This document shows, in pieces, positions 23,400-32,600 of a stretch of DNA of 35,483 bases. This stretch comes from Burkholderiales bacterium (lineage in GTDB: Bacteria > Pseudomonadota > Gammaproteobacteria > Burkholderiales > Burkholderiaceae_D): positions 1 to 35,483 of the forward strand of contig JAPLQC010000032.1 in assembly GCA_026399895.1 (NCBI GenBank), given 5' to 3'. The stretch's first letter is position 1, and every line of letters starts with the position of its first letter. Under the pieces are notes generated by a model that saw only the letters and a list, made by a program, of their open reading frames with translations, searched no databases and was not told the origin of the DNA. Both the position numbers and the translations under genes were made by a program.

Positions 23400-24952
23400 G
23401 CGTGAAGATTTTTGTGCCGCGCGATTCCACCGCGCTGGCTTTAGGTGCTGATGAAACTGCGCAAGCGATTCTGGCTGAAGCCAAGCGTCGCGGTGTCGAG
23501 ATTGAACTGGTTCGTAATGGCTCGCGTGGCATGTTCTGGCTGGAGCCATTGGTTGAAGTAGCGTTGCCGCAAGGTCGCGTGGGCTATGGCCCGGTGAGCG
23601 AGGATGATGTGGCGTCGCTGTTTGACGCTGGCTTCACGAGTGGCGGAGCACACGCGTTGGCGCTCGGCTTGACAGAAGAGATTCCATTCTTGAAGCGCCA
23701 AGAGCGCCTCACCTTTGCGCGCATTGGTATCACTGACCCGCTGTCGATTGAAGACTACTGCGCACATGAAGGCTTTGCCGGTCTGCAAAAAGCCTTGGCA
23801 ATGAGCGAGGAGCAGATTGTTCAAGAGGTGACTGAGTCCGGTTTGCGTGGACGCGGTGGCGCGGCTTTCCCGACCGGCATCAAATGGAACACGGTACGCA
23901 CGACACCATCGGCGCAAAAGTACATCGTTTGTAACGCTGATGAAGGCGACTCGGGCACCTTCTCGGATCGCATGGTGATGGAAGACGATCCGCTGATGCT
24001 GATCGAAGGTATGACCATCGCTGGCTTGGGTGTGGGTGCAACCAAGGGCTACATCTACGCGCGCTCTGAATACCCGCATGCGATCGAGATGCTGAATAAG
24101 GCGATCGAAATAGCGCGTGCGCATGGCTACCTGGGTGCCAATATTTGCGGCTCGGGCAAGCGCTTCGATCTTGAGGTCCGCGTTGGCGCAGGCTCGTATG
24201 TGTGCGGTGAAGAGACTGCGCTACTAGAGAGCATTGAAGGTCGGCGCGGCATCGTGCGTGCTAAGCCGCCGCTTCCAGCGATCTCGGGTCTATTCGGTAA
24301 ACCGACAGTCATCAACAACGTGATCTCGCTGGCGACGGTGCCAGTGATTTTTGCGCGCGGAGCTGCCTACTACAAAGATTTCGGTATGGGTCGTTCGCGC
24401 GGCACGTTGCCGATGCAACTCGCGGGCAATATCAAATTTGGTGGCTTGGTCGAAAAAGCGTTCGGCCTCACGCTACGCGAGATGCTGTACGAGTACGGCG
24501 GCGGCACCCGTTCTGGTAAGCCGATCCGCGCAGTGCAGGTCGGTGGGCCACTGGGTGCTTACTTGCCTGAATCTCAATTCGATACACCACTCGATTACGA
24601 AGCCTTTTTGCAGATCGGCGGTACGCTCGGACACGGTGGCATCGTGGTGTTCGATGAAAGCGTGAATATGCTGAAGCAGGCGCGTTATGCGATGGAATTC
24701 TGCGCGGTTGAATCGTGCGGAAAGTGCACACCGTGCCGTATCGGCTCGACCCGAGGCAAAGAAGCATTCGACAAGATCATCGCTGGTGAAGACACTGAGC
24801 AGCAGATTCATTTGGTACGTGATCTGTGCGACATCATGCTGAATGGCTCGCTCTGTGCCATGGGCGGCATGACACCGTTCCCGGTGCTATCGGCAATGAA
24901 TCATTTCCCAGAAGACTTCGGTACAGAAAAGAAAGCGAAGGAGACGGCATGA
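23396..24952 (+). CDS. fdsB: NAD-dependent formate dehydrogenase beta subunit (NADH/FMN)
   Basis: 518 residues, AAGGAG upstream and ATGA overlap with fdsG. Residues ~1-95 resemble a thioredoxin-like [2Fe-2S] domain fused in front, but without its cysteines. Residues 152-161 (GRGGAAFPTG) and 180-189 (NADEGDSGTF) form the FMN/NAD site of NuoF-like proteins. The N3-type [4Fe-4S] ligands are Cys441, Cys444, Cys447 (ESCGKCTPC) and Cys487. It takes electrons from FdsA clusters and reduces NAD+. The stop overlaps the fdsA start by ATGA. Confidence 0.95.
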   Translation: MSVKIFVPRDSTALALGADETAQAILAEAKRRGVEIELVRNGSRGMFWLEPLVEVALPQGRVGYGPVSEDDVASLFDAGFTSGGAHALALGLTEEIPFLKRQERLTFARIGITDPLSIEDYCAHEGFAGLQKALAMSEEQIVQEVTESGLRGRGGAAFPTGIKWNTVRTTPSAQKYIVCNADEGDSGTFSDRMVMEDDPLMLIEGMTIAGLGVGATKGYIYARSEYPHAIEMLNKAIEIARAHGYLGANICGSGKRFDLEVRVGAGSYVCGEETALLESIEGRRGIVRAKPPLPAISGLFGKPTVINNVISLATVPVIFARGAAYYKDFGMGRSRGTLPMQLAGNIKFGGLVEKAFGLTLREMLYEYGGGTRSGKPIRAVQVGGPLGAYLPESQFDTPLDYEAFLQIGGTLGHGGIVVFDESVNMLKQARYAMEFCAVESCGKCTPCRIGSTRGKEAFDKIIAGEDTEQQIHLVRDLCDIMLNGSLCAMGGMTPFPVLSAMNHFPEDFGTEKKAKETA

Positions 24953-27723
24953 ACGCAATCAATGAAAAAGACTTTGGTACGCCAGAGCGGGCATCTGCAA
25001 CGCTGGTGACTTTAGAGATTGATGGTGTGTCGGTGACCGTGCCTGCAGGCACGTCAGTCATGCGCGCCAGTGCGGAAGCCGGTATCAACGTGCCGAAGCT
25101 GTGCGCGACTGATTCGCTGGAAGCCTTCGGTTCTTGCCGTGTATGTTTGGTAGAGATTGAAGGCCGCAGGGGCTACCCGGCATCATGCACCACGCCTGTC
25201 GAGCCTGGCATGAAGGTCAGTACTCAGACGCCTAAGCTGGCTGATATTCGTCGCGGCATGATGGAGCTGTACATTTCCGATCACCCGCTCGATTGCCTGA
25301 CTTGCCCCACCAATGGCAATTGCGAATTGCAAGACGTGGCTGGTTTGGTTGGCTTGCGTGAAGTGCGCTACACCAAAGGCAGTGCTCCGATCAAGACCCA
25401 CACCGAGTTGAAGAAGGATGAGTCGAATCCTTACTTCACCTACGACCCGTCCAAGTGCATCGTCTGTAACCGCTGCGTACGCGCCTGCGAAGAGACTCAG
25501 GGTACGTTTGCGTTGACGATTGATGGTCGTGGTTTTGACTCACGCGTGGCAGCAGGCCAGAACGAACCGTTCATGGAGTCGGAGTGCGTTTCTTGTGGCG
25601 CCTGTGTACAGGCTTGCCCAACCGCGACCCTGACTGAAAAGACCGTGATCAAGATCGGTATCGCCGAGCACAGCGCGGTAACGACCTGCGCCTATTGCGG
25701 TGTGGGTTGCGGCTTCAAAGCAGAAATGAAAGGCAGTGAAGTGGTGCGTATGGTGCCTTGGAAAGATGGCAAGGCGAACCATGGCCACTCATGCGTTAAA
25801 GGGCGATTTGCATGGGGTTATGCGACGCACAAAGACCGCATCATGAACCCCATGATCCGCAAAAAGATTTCTGATCCATGGCAAGAAGTGTCATGGGAAG
25901 AAGCGGTCTCGTATGCAGCCAGCGAGTTCCGTCGCATCCAGCAGAAATACGGCAAGGACTCGGTCGGCGGTATTACATCGTCACGCTGCACGAACGAAGA
26001 GACGTATCTGGTGCAGAAGCTGGTGCGTGCTGGCTTCGGTAACAACAACGTCGATACCTGCGCACGCGTTTGTCATTCGCCAACGGGCTATGGTCTGAAG
26101 CAGACACTCGGTGAATCTGCCGGTACGCAGACGTTTGATTCGGTGATGCAGTCGGATGTGATCTTCGTGATTGGTGCAAACCCGGTCGCCGCTCACCCGG
26201 TATTTGCGTCGCAGATGAAGCGTCGCCTGCGTCAGGGCGCCAAGTTGATCGTGGCTGATCCACGCACCACCGAGATGGTGAAGGGCGCGCACTACCAAGC
26301 CGACTATCACCTCAAGCTGAAGCCAGGCACCAACGTCGCGCTGATCGATGCACTCGCACATGTGATCGTGACCGAAGGTCTGATGAAAGATGACTTCATT
26401 GCTGAGCGTTGCGATCTGAAATCCTTCGAAGATTGGAAGAATTTCGTCGCACGTCCAGAGAACTCGCCAGAGGCAATGGCGGAGATTACTGGTGTGCCGG
26501 CCGAAGAATTGCGTGGCGCCGCGCGTATGTACGCCACTGGCGGCAATGCAGCAATTTACTACGGCCTTGGTGTGACTGAGCATGCACAAGGCTCGACCAT
26601 GGTGATGGGTATCGCTAACCTGGCCATGGCCACCGGCAATGTCGGTCGCTTGGGCGTGGGCGTGAACCCGCTGCGTGGTCAGAACAACGTGCAGGGCGCT
26701 TGCGACATGGGCTCGTTCCCGCATGAGCTACCAGGCTATCGTCATGTATCCGACAGCATCGTTCGCGCTGAATTTGAATCCAGCTTCATGGGCTTGTATG
26801 TGCAGGGTGAGGATATTGTTCAGTCCGACCCTAACACCCAGCATGTGGCCAATGGCTTGATGGCGATGGAGTGCTTGGTCGTCCAAGACTTGTTCCTGAA
26901 CGAGACCGCTAAGTATGCGCATGTCTTCTTGCCGGGCTCTTCTTTCCTCGAGAAAGATGGCACCTTCACCAACGCCGAGCGTCGTATCTCGCGTGTGCGC
27001 AAAGTGATGCCACCGAAGACCGGTTACTCGGATTGGCAAGTGACGCAGTTGCTGGCGAATTCATTGGGCTACCCGATGAACTATTCGCATCCGTCCGAGA
27101 TCATGGCGGAGATTGCATCGCTGACACCGACCTTCCACGGCGTGACGTACGAGAAGATCGACAAGCTGGGCAGTATTCAGTGGCCGTGCAATGACAACAC
27201 ACCGGAAGGCACGCCGATCATGCACGTGGATCAGTTCGTGCGTGGTAAGGGCCGCTTCATGATCACCAAGTACGTTGCGACTGATGAGAAAGTCACACCG
27301 CGCTTCCCACTGATTCTGACGACCGGTCGTATCCTTTCGCAGTACAACGTAGGTGCACAAACACGTCGTACCGAGAACTCGCGCTGGCATAGTGAAGACC
27401 GACTCGAGATTCATCCGCATGATGCAGAAGAGCGTGGCATTCATGAAGGTGATTGGGTCGGTATCGACTCGCGTTCGGGACAAACCGTGCTGCGCGCGAC
27501 CGTGACCGAGAACGTGCAGCCGGGTGTGGTTTACACCACCTTCCACTTCCCGGAGTCGGGCGCGAACGTAATTACCACTGACAACTCCGACTGGGCGACC
27601 AACTGCCCTGAGTTCAAGGTGACCGCGGTACAGGTGATGCCTGTGACTCAGCCGTCGGAATGGCAGCGCAATTACGAACGCTTCAATCGCGAGCAGTTGG
27701 ATCTGGCGAAGGTCGAGGGCTGA
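24949..27723 (+). CDS. fdsA: NAD-dependent formate dehydrogenase catalytic alpha subunit (Mo-bisMGD)
   Basis: 924 residues from ATG 24949, which overlaps the fdsB stop; the longer upstream frame lies inside fdsB. It oxidises formate to CO2 in the cytoplasm. All clusters can be traced. [2Fe-2S]: Cys52, 63, 66, 80. His-ligated [4Fe-4S]: His112, Cys116, 119, 125. Two ferredoxin-type [4Fe-4S]: Cys170/173/176/180 and Cys213/216/219/223. The cluster next to the cofactor: Cys247/250/254/282. The molybdenum ligand is Cys375 followed by His376 (ARVCHSPTGYGL), so this is the cysteine, not selenocysteine, type. The rest is the bis-MGD oxidoreductase fold, ending with the dinucleotide-binding domain (FPLILTTGRILSQYN). 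No defect is seen. Confidence 0.97.
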   Translation: MNAINEKDFGTPERASATLVTLEIDGVSVTVPAGTSVMRASAEAGINVPKLCATDSLEAFGSCRVCLVEIEGRRGYPASCTTPVEPGMKVSTQTPKLADIRRGMMELYISDHPLDCLTCPTNGNCELQDVAGLVGLREVRYTKGSAPIKTHTELKKDESNPYFTYDPSKCIVCNRCVRACEETQGTFALTIDGRGFDSRVAAGQNEPFMESECVSCGACVQACPTATLTEKTVIKIGIAEHSAVTTCAYCGVGCGFKAEMKGSEVVRMVPWKDGKANHGHSCVKGRFAWGYATHKDRIMNPMIRKKISDPWQEVSWEEAVSYAASEFRRIQQKYGKDSVGGITSSRCTNEETYLVQKLVRAGFGNNNVDTCARVCHSPTGYGLKQTLGESAGTQTFDSVMQSDVIFVIGANPVAAHPVFASQMKRRLRQGAKLIVADPRTTEMVKGAHYQADYHLKLKPGTNVALIDALAHVIVTEGLMKDDFIAERCDLKSFEDWKNFVARPENSPEAMAEITGVPAEELRGAARMYATGGNAAIYYGLGVTEHAQGSTMVMGIANLAMATGNVGRLGVGVNPLRGQNNVQGACDMGSFPHELPGYRHVSDSIVRAEFESSFMGLYVQGEDIVQSDPNTQHVANGLMAMECLVVQDLFLNETAKYAHVFLPGSSFLEKDGTFTNAERRISRVRKVMPPKTGYSDWQVTQLLANSLGYPMNYSHPSEIMAEIASLTPTFHGVTYEKIDKLGSIQWPCNDNTPEGTPIMHVDQFVRGKGRFMITKYVATDEKVTPRFPLILTTGRILSQYNVGAQTRRTENSRWHSEDRLEIHPHDAEERGIHEGDWVGIDSRSGQTVLRATVTENVQPGVVYTTFHFPESGANVITTDNSDWATNCPEFKVTAVQVMPVTQPSEWQRNYERFNREQLDLAKVEG

Positions 27724-27755
27724 CACAATCGATAGCGGAGCGTAGCGAGATCGCC

Positions 27756-28592
27756 ATGGAGCACGGCCCCGGGGCGGATGCCTTGAGCACCGGCGCCGAC
27801 ACATTGAAGCAAGTGTCGGTTCGGCGCTGCCGGGATGGCGTGGTGTCGGAGGGGCAGGATTGGCTTGCGGTTGAACTGCCGATCGGGCTTGAGTTCAACG
27901 GTATCTCACACGCGGTGATGTTGGCTTCACCGGCTGATCTGGAAGATTTCGCGCTCGGTTTTTCGCTATCCGAAGGCATTATCGCCACGAGCAGCGAGTT
28001 TTACGGCTGTGAAATCGAGCAGCGCGATGACGGCAGGTTGGTACACGTTGAGATCGCCAGCGAACGATTCATGGCACTCAAGCAGCGTCGTCGCAATCTC
28101 GCGGGTCGTACTGGCTGCGGATTATGTGGCACTGAGGCGTTGGAACAAGTTGCGCGTGAGCTAGCCCCAGTGCCTCATGCGCATGCGATAGCGCCTAGTG
28201 TATTGGTTGCAGGCATGCGGGCGATGCAGTTGCGCCAGCCATTGCAGCACCACAGTGGTGCTACGCATGCCGCTGCGTGGATAGACGAGAGCGGGCAAGT
28301 GACTTGCGTGCGCGAGGATGTGGGTCGGCACAACGCGCTCGATAAATTGATAGGCGCGCTGGCTAAACAGAAAACCGATTTTTCACGCGGAGCATTGTTG
28401 CTGACCAGTCGTGCGAGCTACGAGATGGTGCAGAAGGCGGCGACGATGGGTATTGGCACCATCGCAGCGATTTCTGCGCCGACCAGTTTTGCAGTGGAGT
28501 TGGCCGATCGTTATGGTGTTGCCTTGATCGGTTTCATGCGTGATACCTCGTACGTGGTGTATACCCATTCAGAGCGTTTTAAAGCGGAGTGA
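27756..28592 (+). CDS. fdhD: Formate dehydrogenase cofactor sulfurtransferase FdhD (FdsC)
   Basis: 278 residues from ATG 27756, in frame 32 codons after the end of the longest open stretch; the first ~30 residues are variable. FdhD/FdsC transfers sulfur from IscS to the molybdenum cofactor, which activates formate dehydrogenase. The essential pair is Cys121 and Cys124 in TGCGLCGTEAL, the same spacing and numbering as in E. coli FdhD. CVREDVGRHNALDKLIG and ALLLTSRASYEMVQKAA are further family motifs. It follows fdsA by 32 bases and precedes fdsD by 4. Confidence 0.95.
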   Translation: MEHGPGADALSTGADTLKQVSVRRCRDGVVSEGQDWLAVELPIGLEFNGISHAVMLASPADLEDFALGFSLSEGIIATSSEFYGCEIEQRDDGRLVHVEIASERFMALKQRRRNLAGRTGCGLCGTEALEQVARELAPVPHAHAIAPSVLVAGMRAMQLRQPLQHHSGATHAAAWIDESGQVTCVREDVGRHNALDKLIGALAKQKTDFSRGALLLTSRASYEMVQKAATMGIGTIAAISAPTSFAVELADRYGVALIGFMRDTSYVVYTHSERFKAE

Positions 28593-28596
28593 ATTT

Positions 28597-28821
28597 ATGG
28601 AAACCCAGCAGCTCGTCAAAATGGCTAATCAGATCGGTGCGTTCTTCGAAGATATGCCAGATCGTAACCAGGCACATGCCGAGATAGCGAATCACCTGAA
28701 AAAATTCTGGGAGCCTCGCATGCGCAAGGCTATCGTACAGAAGATGGATGGCGGCGAGGCGACTGACCTCAGCCCGGTGGTGCGCGATGCGATTGACGCG
28801 CATCGCGGTTTACTCTCGTAA
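28597..28821 (+). CDS. fdsD: Formate dehydrogenase delta subunit
   Basis: 74 residues from ATG 28597 with GGAG upstream. It matches the small FdsD/delta family: METQQLVKMANQIGAFFEDM, then ANHLKKFWEPRMRKAIV and LSPVVRDAI. It is required for mature FdsABG in related bacteria, probably as an assembly factor. It is the last gene of the operon, and its stop codon lies inside an intrinsic terminator stem. Confidence 0.93.
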   Translation: METQQLVKMANQIGAFFEDMPDRNQAHAEIANHLKKFWEPRMRKAIVQKMDGGEATDLSPVVRDAIDAHRGLLS

Positions 28822-28833
28822 AGCCTTTTTTTT
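28807..28833 (+). terminator. Intrinsic terminator overlapping fdsD stop
   Basis: GGTTTAC-TCTC-GTAAA(G)CC forms a 7-bp stem with one bulged base, followed by eight T. The TAA stop of fdsD (28819-28821) is in the right arm, so termination and the end of translation are combined. Confidence 0.7.
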
Positions 28834-28840
28834 CTCGAAT

Positions 28841-29317
28841 TTACGCGTCTTTAAAGAATAAGGTCATCGCCGCGATAAATTCTTCATGTGCGTGTTTGGA
28901 TCGCCCCAACACGAACAACGCATGCCTGTCCATTTCACTGAGTGCCTGCCATCTTCCGACAGGTGGTAGCGCGGTCGATTGCTTCTCACTCTGTTCGATC
29001 ACCACCTGAGGCCAGCGCGAGCTATCTGCCCATGGCTCATCAGTGGTTAAGGGATGGGAGGTTGGTGGTGCAGAGAAGTAGCGCTCAATCAATTCAAGCA
29101 GCAACGCACGATAGCCTGTTATCTCGGCAGCGGTGCCACAGGGTGTGTCCAACAAACGCTGACGATCATCTAGGCTGATTTTCTGCCACTGCGTGAGATG
29201 TAGTTTTATCTCTGCCCGATCGAGCTTGTAGCGTATTGACAGCGGTATCAGCGATAAATCGATCGTCGCTGGACCCTCGAAAGGGTAGAAGCCGTCCTGG
29301 GTGAATGCGGATCGCAT
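28841..29317 (-). CDS. Nitrate-reductase-associated family protein
   Basis: 158 residues. The central pattern SIRYKLDRAEIKLHLTQW followed by DDRQRLLDTPC and YRALLLELI fits the family called nitrate reductase associated protein (Nitr_red_assoc, PF09655), known mostly from cyanobacteria next to molybdoenzyme genes. The assignment is by memory of the family, so moderately sure. No function is established. Here it is convergent with the formate dehydrogenase operon and is the downstream-most gene of a pair with the racemase-like gene, 7 nt apart. No nitrate reductase is in the window. It may serve a general role around molybdenum cofactor or molybdoenzymes. Confidence 0.7.
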   Translation of the reverse strand: MRSAFTQDGFYPFEGPATIDLSLIPLSIRYKLDRAEIKLHLTQWQKISLDDRQRLLDTPCGTAAEITGYRALLLELIERYFSAPPTSHPLTTDEPWADSSRWPQVVIEQSEKQSTALPPVGRWQALSEMDRHALFVLGRSKHAHEEFIAAMTLFFKDA

Positions 29318-29324
29318 GACAGGC

Positions 29325-30419
29325 CTAATCGGTGAAGCGCACCGAAGGCCCGGTGCTCAGATAGTCTCCCTCAGTGGGATGACTTGCAGAGCGCACCATG
29401 CCGCGCGCAATGAAGTGGGGATGATGCAATGCCTCTTCCGGCGTCAGCACCGGCGTCACGCAACAATCTGCCGGCTCAAATAACACATGCCATTCGGCTT
29501 GCGTGCGTGTGGCGAAGATGGCGGCGAGTTGATCGCGAATAGCGATGGCTTCCTCACTACCCACCACCTGACCGTGCGCCCAATGGTGCTGCTTCAGATC
29601 AGGACGTTCGATTACCTCGCATAAGCGCTGCCAGAACTTCAACTCCAGCGCACCCACGGCCATATAACGGCCATCACTGCAGCGATAAACGTTATAGCAG
29701 GGCAGGCCGCCCGTCAGGAAATCACGCGCGGGTGGAGCGGCGTGGCCGCTGTGGTTGTACGCAAATAGCGGCATCAAATGATGGGCGAACACCGCATCGG
29801 TCATCGAGACATCCACGAAACGACCGGAGCCGCCCATCTTCACTGCGAGTAAAGCGGCCAGGATGCCTTGCACTGCGCTCTGCGCGCCACCGAGCAAATC
29901 GCCAACCTGCAAATTGCTAATCACCGGTTGACCGGTGTCATCTGCTGTTTGCGCCAGCATTCCGGCGTAGCCGATGTAGTTCAAGTCATGGCCTGCCATT
30001 TGCGCCAGTGGTCCGTGTTGTCCGTAGCCTGTGATCGCGCACATCACAAGCTTAGGATTGCGCAGCTTTAGCGTGTCCCAGTCGAGTCCAAGTCTTTCCA
30101 TTACGCCGGGACGAAAGCTCTCGACGACGACGTCGGCGGTATCGACCATGCCGAGGAAGCGCTCGCGGTCGGCGGCAGCCTTCAAATCTAGTCGCATCGG
30201 TTGTTTGCCACGATTCACCGCAATGAACATCTGCGACAGTTCATGCCGTACATGCATCATCGTGCGCGCGTAATCACCGGCACCGGTATCTTCGATCTTG
30301 ATCACGGTCGCACCCATGTCGGCCAGATGCATGGTCGCGACTGGACCCGGAAGTAGCCGGGTCAGGTCGAGCACGGTAATGCCCGTCAGCGGCAATGGTG
30401 TGGGTGAGGGTGTCGTCAT
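29325..30419 (-). CDS. Alpha-methylacyl-CoA racemase-like protein (CaiB/BaiF family)
   Basis: 364 residues from ATG 30419 (GAAGGA 10 nt upstream); a TTG at 30437 is less likely. The start LTGITVLDLTRLLPGP and LADMGATVIKIEDTGAGDYAR are family III CoA-transferase fold. His144-Asp145 in AGHDLNYIG and Asp174 in QVGDLLGG match the catalytic His126 and Asp156 of mycobacterial alpha-methylacyl-CoA racemase, with the same 30-residue spacing. It therefore probably epimerises 2-methylacyl-CoA esters, although some with this motif pair are annotated as transferases. It is upstream of and nearly abuts the nitrate-reductase-associated gene. Confidence 0.82.
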   Translation of the reverse strand: MTTPSPTPLPLTGITVLDLTRLLPGPVATMHLADMGATVIKIEDTGAGDYARTMMHVRHELSQMFIAVNRGKQPMRLDLKAAADRERFLGMVDTADVVVESFRPGVMERLGLDWDTLKLRNPKLVMCAITGYGQHGPLAQMAGHDLNYIGYAGMLAQTADDTGQPVISNLQVGDLLGGAQSAVQGILAALLAVKMGGSGRFVDVSMTDAVFAHHLMPLFAYNHSGHAAPPARDFLTGGLPCYNVYRCSDGRYMAVGALELKFWQRLCEVIERPDLKQHHWAHGQVVGSEEAIAIRDQLAAIFATRTQAEWHVLFEPADCCVTPVLTPEEALHHPHFIARGMVRSASHPTEGDYLSTGPSVRFTD

Positions 30420-30502
30420 GCCGAGATTATCCTTCAAACTTGCACACTTCCATCAACACGCTGGCGGGTAAGGCCCACATTATTCGTTGATAGGAAGGTG
30501 TC

Positions 30503-32452
30503 TTATTCGGATGCGATTTGCTCAAGCGATTCTTGAATCTCCAGCCATTCCGATTCGAGTTGCTCAAGCAAAGCCGTACAGCGCTGCTGCTTTTCCAGTA
30601 GCTGCGTCAACTCGGTTTTTCTTGGCTCTTCATAAACAGTACTATCAGCCAGCGTTGATTCAATCGATGCTTTTTGACGTTGAGCATCACCGATCTCAGC
30701 TTCAATCTTTTGCAAGCGCTTTTCTAGTGGTTTACGCTGACTCGATAGGCGCTGACGCTCTTTCGCATCGATTCGTTTATCCTCTTTTCGATCAGTGATC
30801 GGCGTAGAAACCGGCGCAGCGGTCTTTGATGGTTCATTCGCACTAGCTGAAGTCTTAACTCTGGTTTTGAATAGCCAATCGCGGTAGTCATCCAGATCGC
30901 CGTCAAACGAGGTCAGCTGACCATCGGCGACAATCAAAAACTCATCGGTCGTCGCTCGTAGCAGATGACGATCATGCGAAACTAGAATCAGCGTGCCATC
31001 GAACTGTGCCAGTGCTTCGGTGAGCGCCTCGCGGGTTTCAAGATCAAGATGGTTGGTCGGCTCATCGAGTAGCAGCAGGTTGGGGCGTTGCCACACGATC
31101 AGCGCTAAAGCGAGACGGGCTTTCTCGCCACCGGAGAAAGGCGCAATCGGACTTTTCACCATATCGCCGGGAAAGTTGAAGCGGCCGAGGAAATCTCGCA
31201 GTTCCTGCTCGCGTGCATTGGGTGCGATGCGCATCAGGTGCATCAGCGGCGAATCATCATGCTGCAGCATCTCGAGCTGCTGCTGCGCGAAATAGCCAAC
31301 GACCAGACCTTTACCAAGATGTTTATCGCCACTTAGTGGCGAGAGATCGCCCGCGATTGTCTTGATCAGCGTTGACTTGCCAGCGCCATTCACACCGAGC
31401 AAACCGATACGTTGACCTGCCTGTAATGTGAAAGTGATGTTGCCGACAATGATTTTCTCTTCATTGCTTTCATTACGGTAGCCGGTATCCACTTCATCGA
31501 GTACTAACAGTGGATTTGGCGCGCGCTCGGGCTCACGAAACTCGAACGAGAATTCGGCCGCTGCCCTGAGCGGTGCGAGTTCTTCCATCCGGGCCAGTGC
31601 CTTGATACGACTTTGAGCTTGCTTGGCTTTGGTTGCTTTCGCTTTGAAACGATCAATGAACGATTGTAGATGCGCGCGCTTACGCTGCTGCTTTTCTTGC
31701 AAGGATTGCGCAAGCTCCAGCTGCGCGGCGCGCTGCCGCTCGAAAGCACTGTAATTGCCGGAGTAGCGTTTCAGCTTGCGCTCGTCGATATGCGCGATGA
31801 CATTGGTCACACCATCGAGGAAATCACGATCGTGCGAAATCACGATCATGGTGCCCGCATAGTTTTTCAACCAACTTTCCAACCAGATGATCGCATCCAG
31901 ATCAAGGTGATTGGTGGGTTCGTCGAGCAGTAGTAAGTCGGAAGGGCACATCAACGCTTGCGCCAGATTCAGCCGCATACGCCAACCACCTGAAAAGCTG
32001 GCTACTGGATTTTCGAACTGCGCCTCTGAAAACCCCAGGCCAACAAGCAGCTGCTCGGCGCGTGAGCGCGCGGTGTAGGCGTCGGCATCAGCTAGGTGTG
32101 CGTATAGTTCACCAATTCGGTTGCCATCGGCGTCCTCGCCTTGCGCCTCGACTGCGGCTAATTCGGATTCGAGCGCCCGCAGTGTCGTATCACCATCGAT
32201 CACAGAATCTACGGCTGCGCGTTCTAGTGCAGGCGTTTCCTGCGCCACATGTGCGACGCGCCACTGCTTGGGGTAGTCGATACTTCCACTATCTGTATGT
32301 AGCTCATCGCGCAGCATGGCGAATAGCGTCGACTTCCCGCTGCCATTAGTGCCGATCAATCCAACTTTTTCGCCGGGGTTGATAGTAAGGTCGGCCAGAT
32401 CGAACAGCAGCTTGGTGCCGCGCATCAGACTAAATTTTTGGAGGCGGATCAT
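30503..32452 (-). CDS. ABC-F ATPase (YheS/Uup-like ribosome-associated)
   Basis: 649 residues, two nucleotide-binding domains and no membrane part. Domain 1: Walker A GTNGSGKST, signature SFSGGWRMRL, Walker B LLLLDEPTNHLDL. The linker of residues ~240-300 is the charged P-site tRNA-interaction motif region (QKQQRKRAHLQSFIDRFKAK). Domain 2: GVNGAGKST, FSGGEKARLAL, and again LLLLDEPTNHLDL. A C-terminal coiled coil (residues ~560-645) follows a variable Ser/Thr/Lys segment. ABC-F proteins act on stalled ribosomes. The overall pattern is nearer to YheS than to antibiotic-resistance members. The Shine-Dalgarno is weak, and the upstream region holds an inverted repeat pair. Confidence 0.9.
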   Translation of the reverse strand: MIRLQKFSLMRGTKLLFDLADLTINPGEKVGLIGTNGSGKSTLFAMLRDELHTDSGSIDYPKQWRVAHVAQETPALERAAVDSVIDGDTTLRALESELAAVEAQGEDADGNRIGELYAHLADADAYTARSRAEQLLVGLGFSEAQFENPVASFSGGWRMRLNLAQALMCPSDLLLLDEPTNHLDLDAIIWLESWLKNYAGTMIVISHDRDFLDGVTNVIAHIDERKLKRYSGNYSAFERQRAAQLELAQSLQEKQQRKRAHLQSFIDRFKAKATKAKQAQSRIKALARMEELAPLRAAAEFSFEFREPERAPNPLLVLDEVDTGYRNESNEEKIIVGNITFTLQAGQRIGLLGVNGAGKSTLIKTIAGDLSPLSGDKHLGKGLVVGYFAQQQLEMLQHDDSPLMHLMRIAPNAREQELRDFLGRFNFPGDMVKSPIAPFSGGEKARLALALIVWQRPNLLLLDEPTNHLDLETREALTEALAQFDGTLILVSHDRHLLRATTDEFLIVADGQLTSFDGDLDDYRDWLFKTRVKTSASANEPSKTAAPVSTPITDRKEDKRIDAKERQRLSSQRKPLEKRLQKIEAEIGDAQRQKASIESTLADSTVYEEPRKTELTQLLEKQQRCTALLEQLESEWLEIQESLEQIASE

Positions 32453-32475
32453 TCGTCGGAGGAGAATAAATTCAA

Positions 32476-32502
32476 TGGATCCCGGCCTGCGCCGGGATGA
32501 CG
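32476..32502 (-). repeat. Palindromic dispersed repeat, copy 3 (inverted)
   Basis: TGGATCCCGGCCTGCGCC... is the reverse complement orientation of the element at 8941. It lies 24 bases upstream of the ABC-F start and faces copy 4. Confidence 0.85.
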
Positions 32503-32600
32503 GTTTATAGGGTGATGTTCTTTAGTACGCCACTCCGGGAGCGGCCACGATTCAGTAGATTTAAAGATTCGGGACGTTCAAAGGGCGATAGCCTTAACAA

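Noticed and set aside
26071..26073. Selenocysteine-type formate dehydrogenase
   Set aside because: The molybdenum-ligand codon is TGT (Cys375), not TGA.
25981..26724. Long minus-strand frame inside fdsA
   Set aside because: It is antisense to a perfectly conserved catalytic gene, with no recognisable protein motif. It is a codon-bias shadow, as is 23441-24124 in fdsB.
12786..30419. CoA-transferase genes as formyl-CoA transferase (frc) of an oxalate-degradation pathway with the OFA carrier
   Set aside because: No oxalyl-CoA decarboxylase is present, the genes lie far apart, and one has a racemase-type active site. Substrate cannot be assigned.
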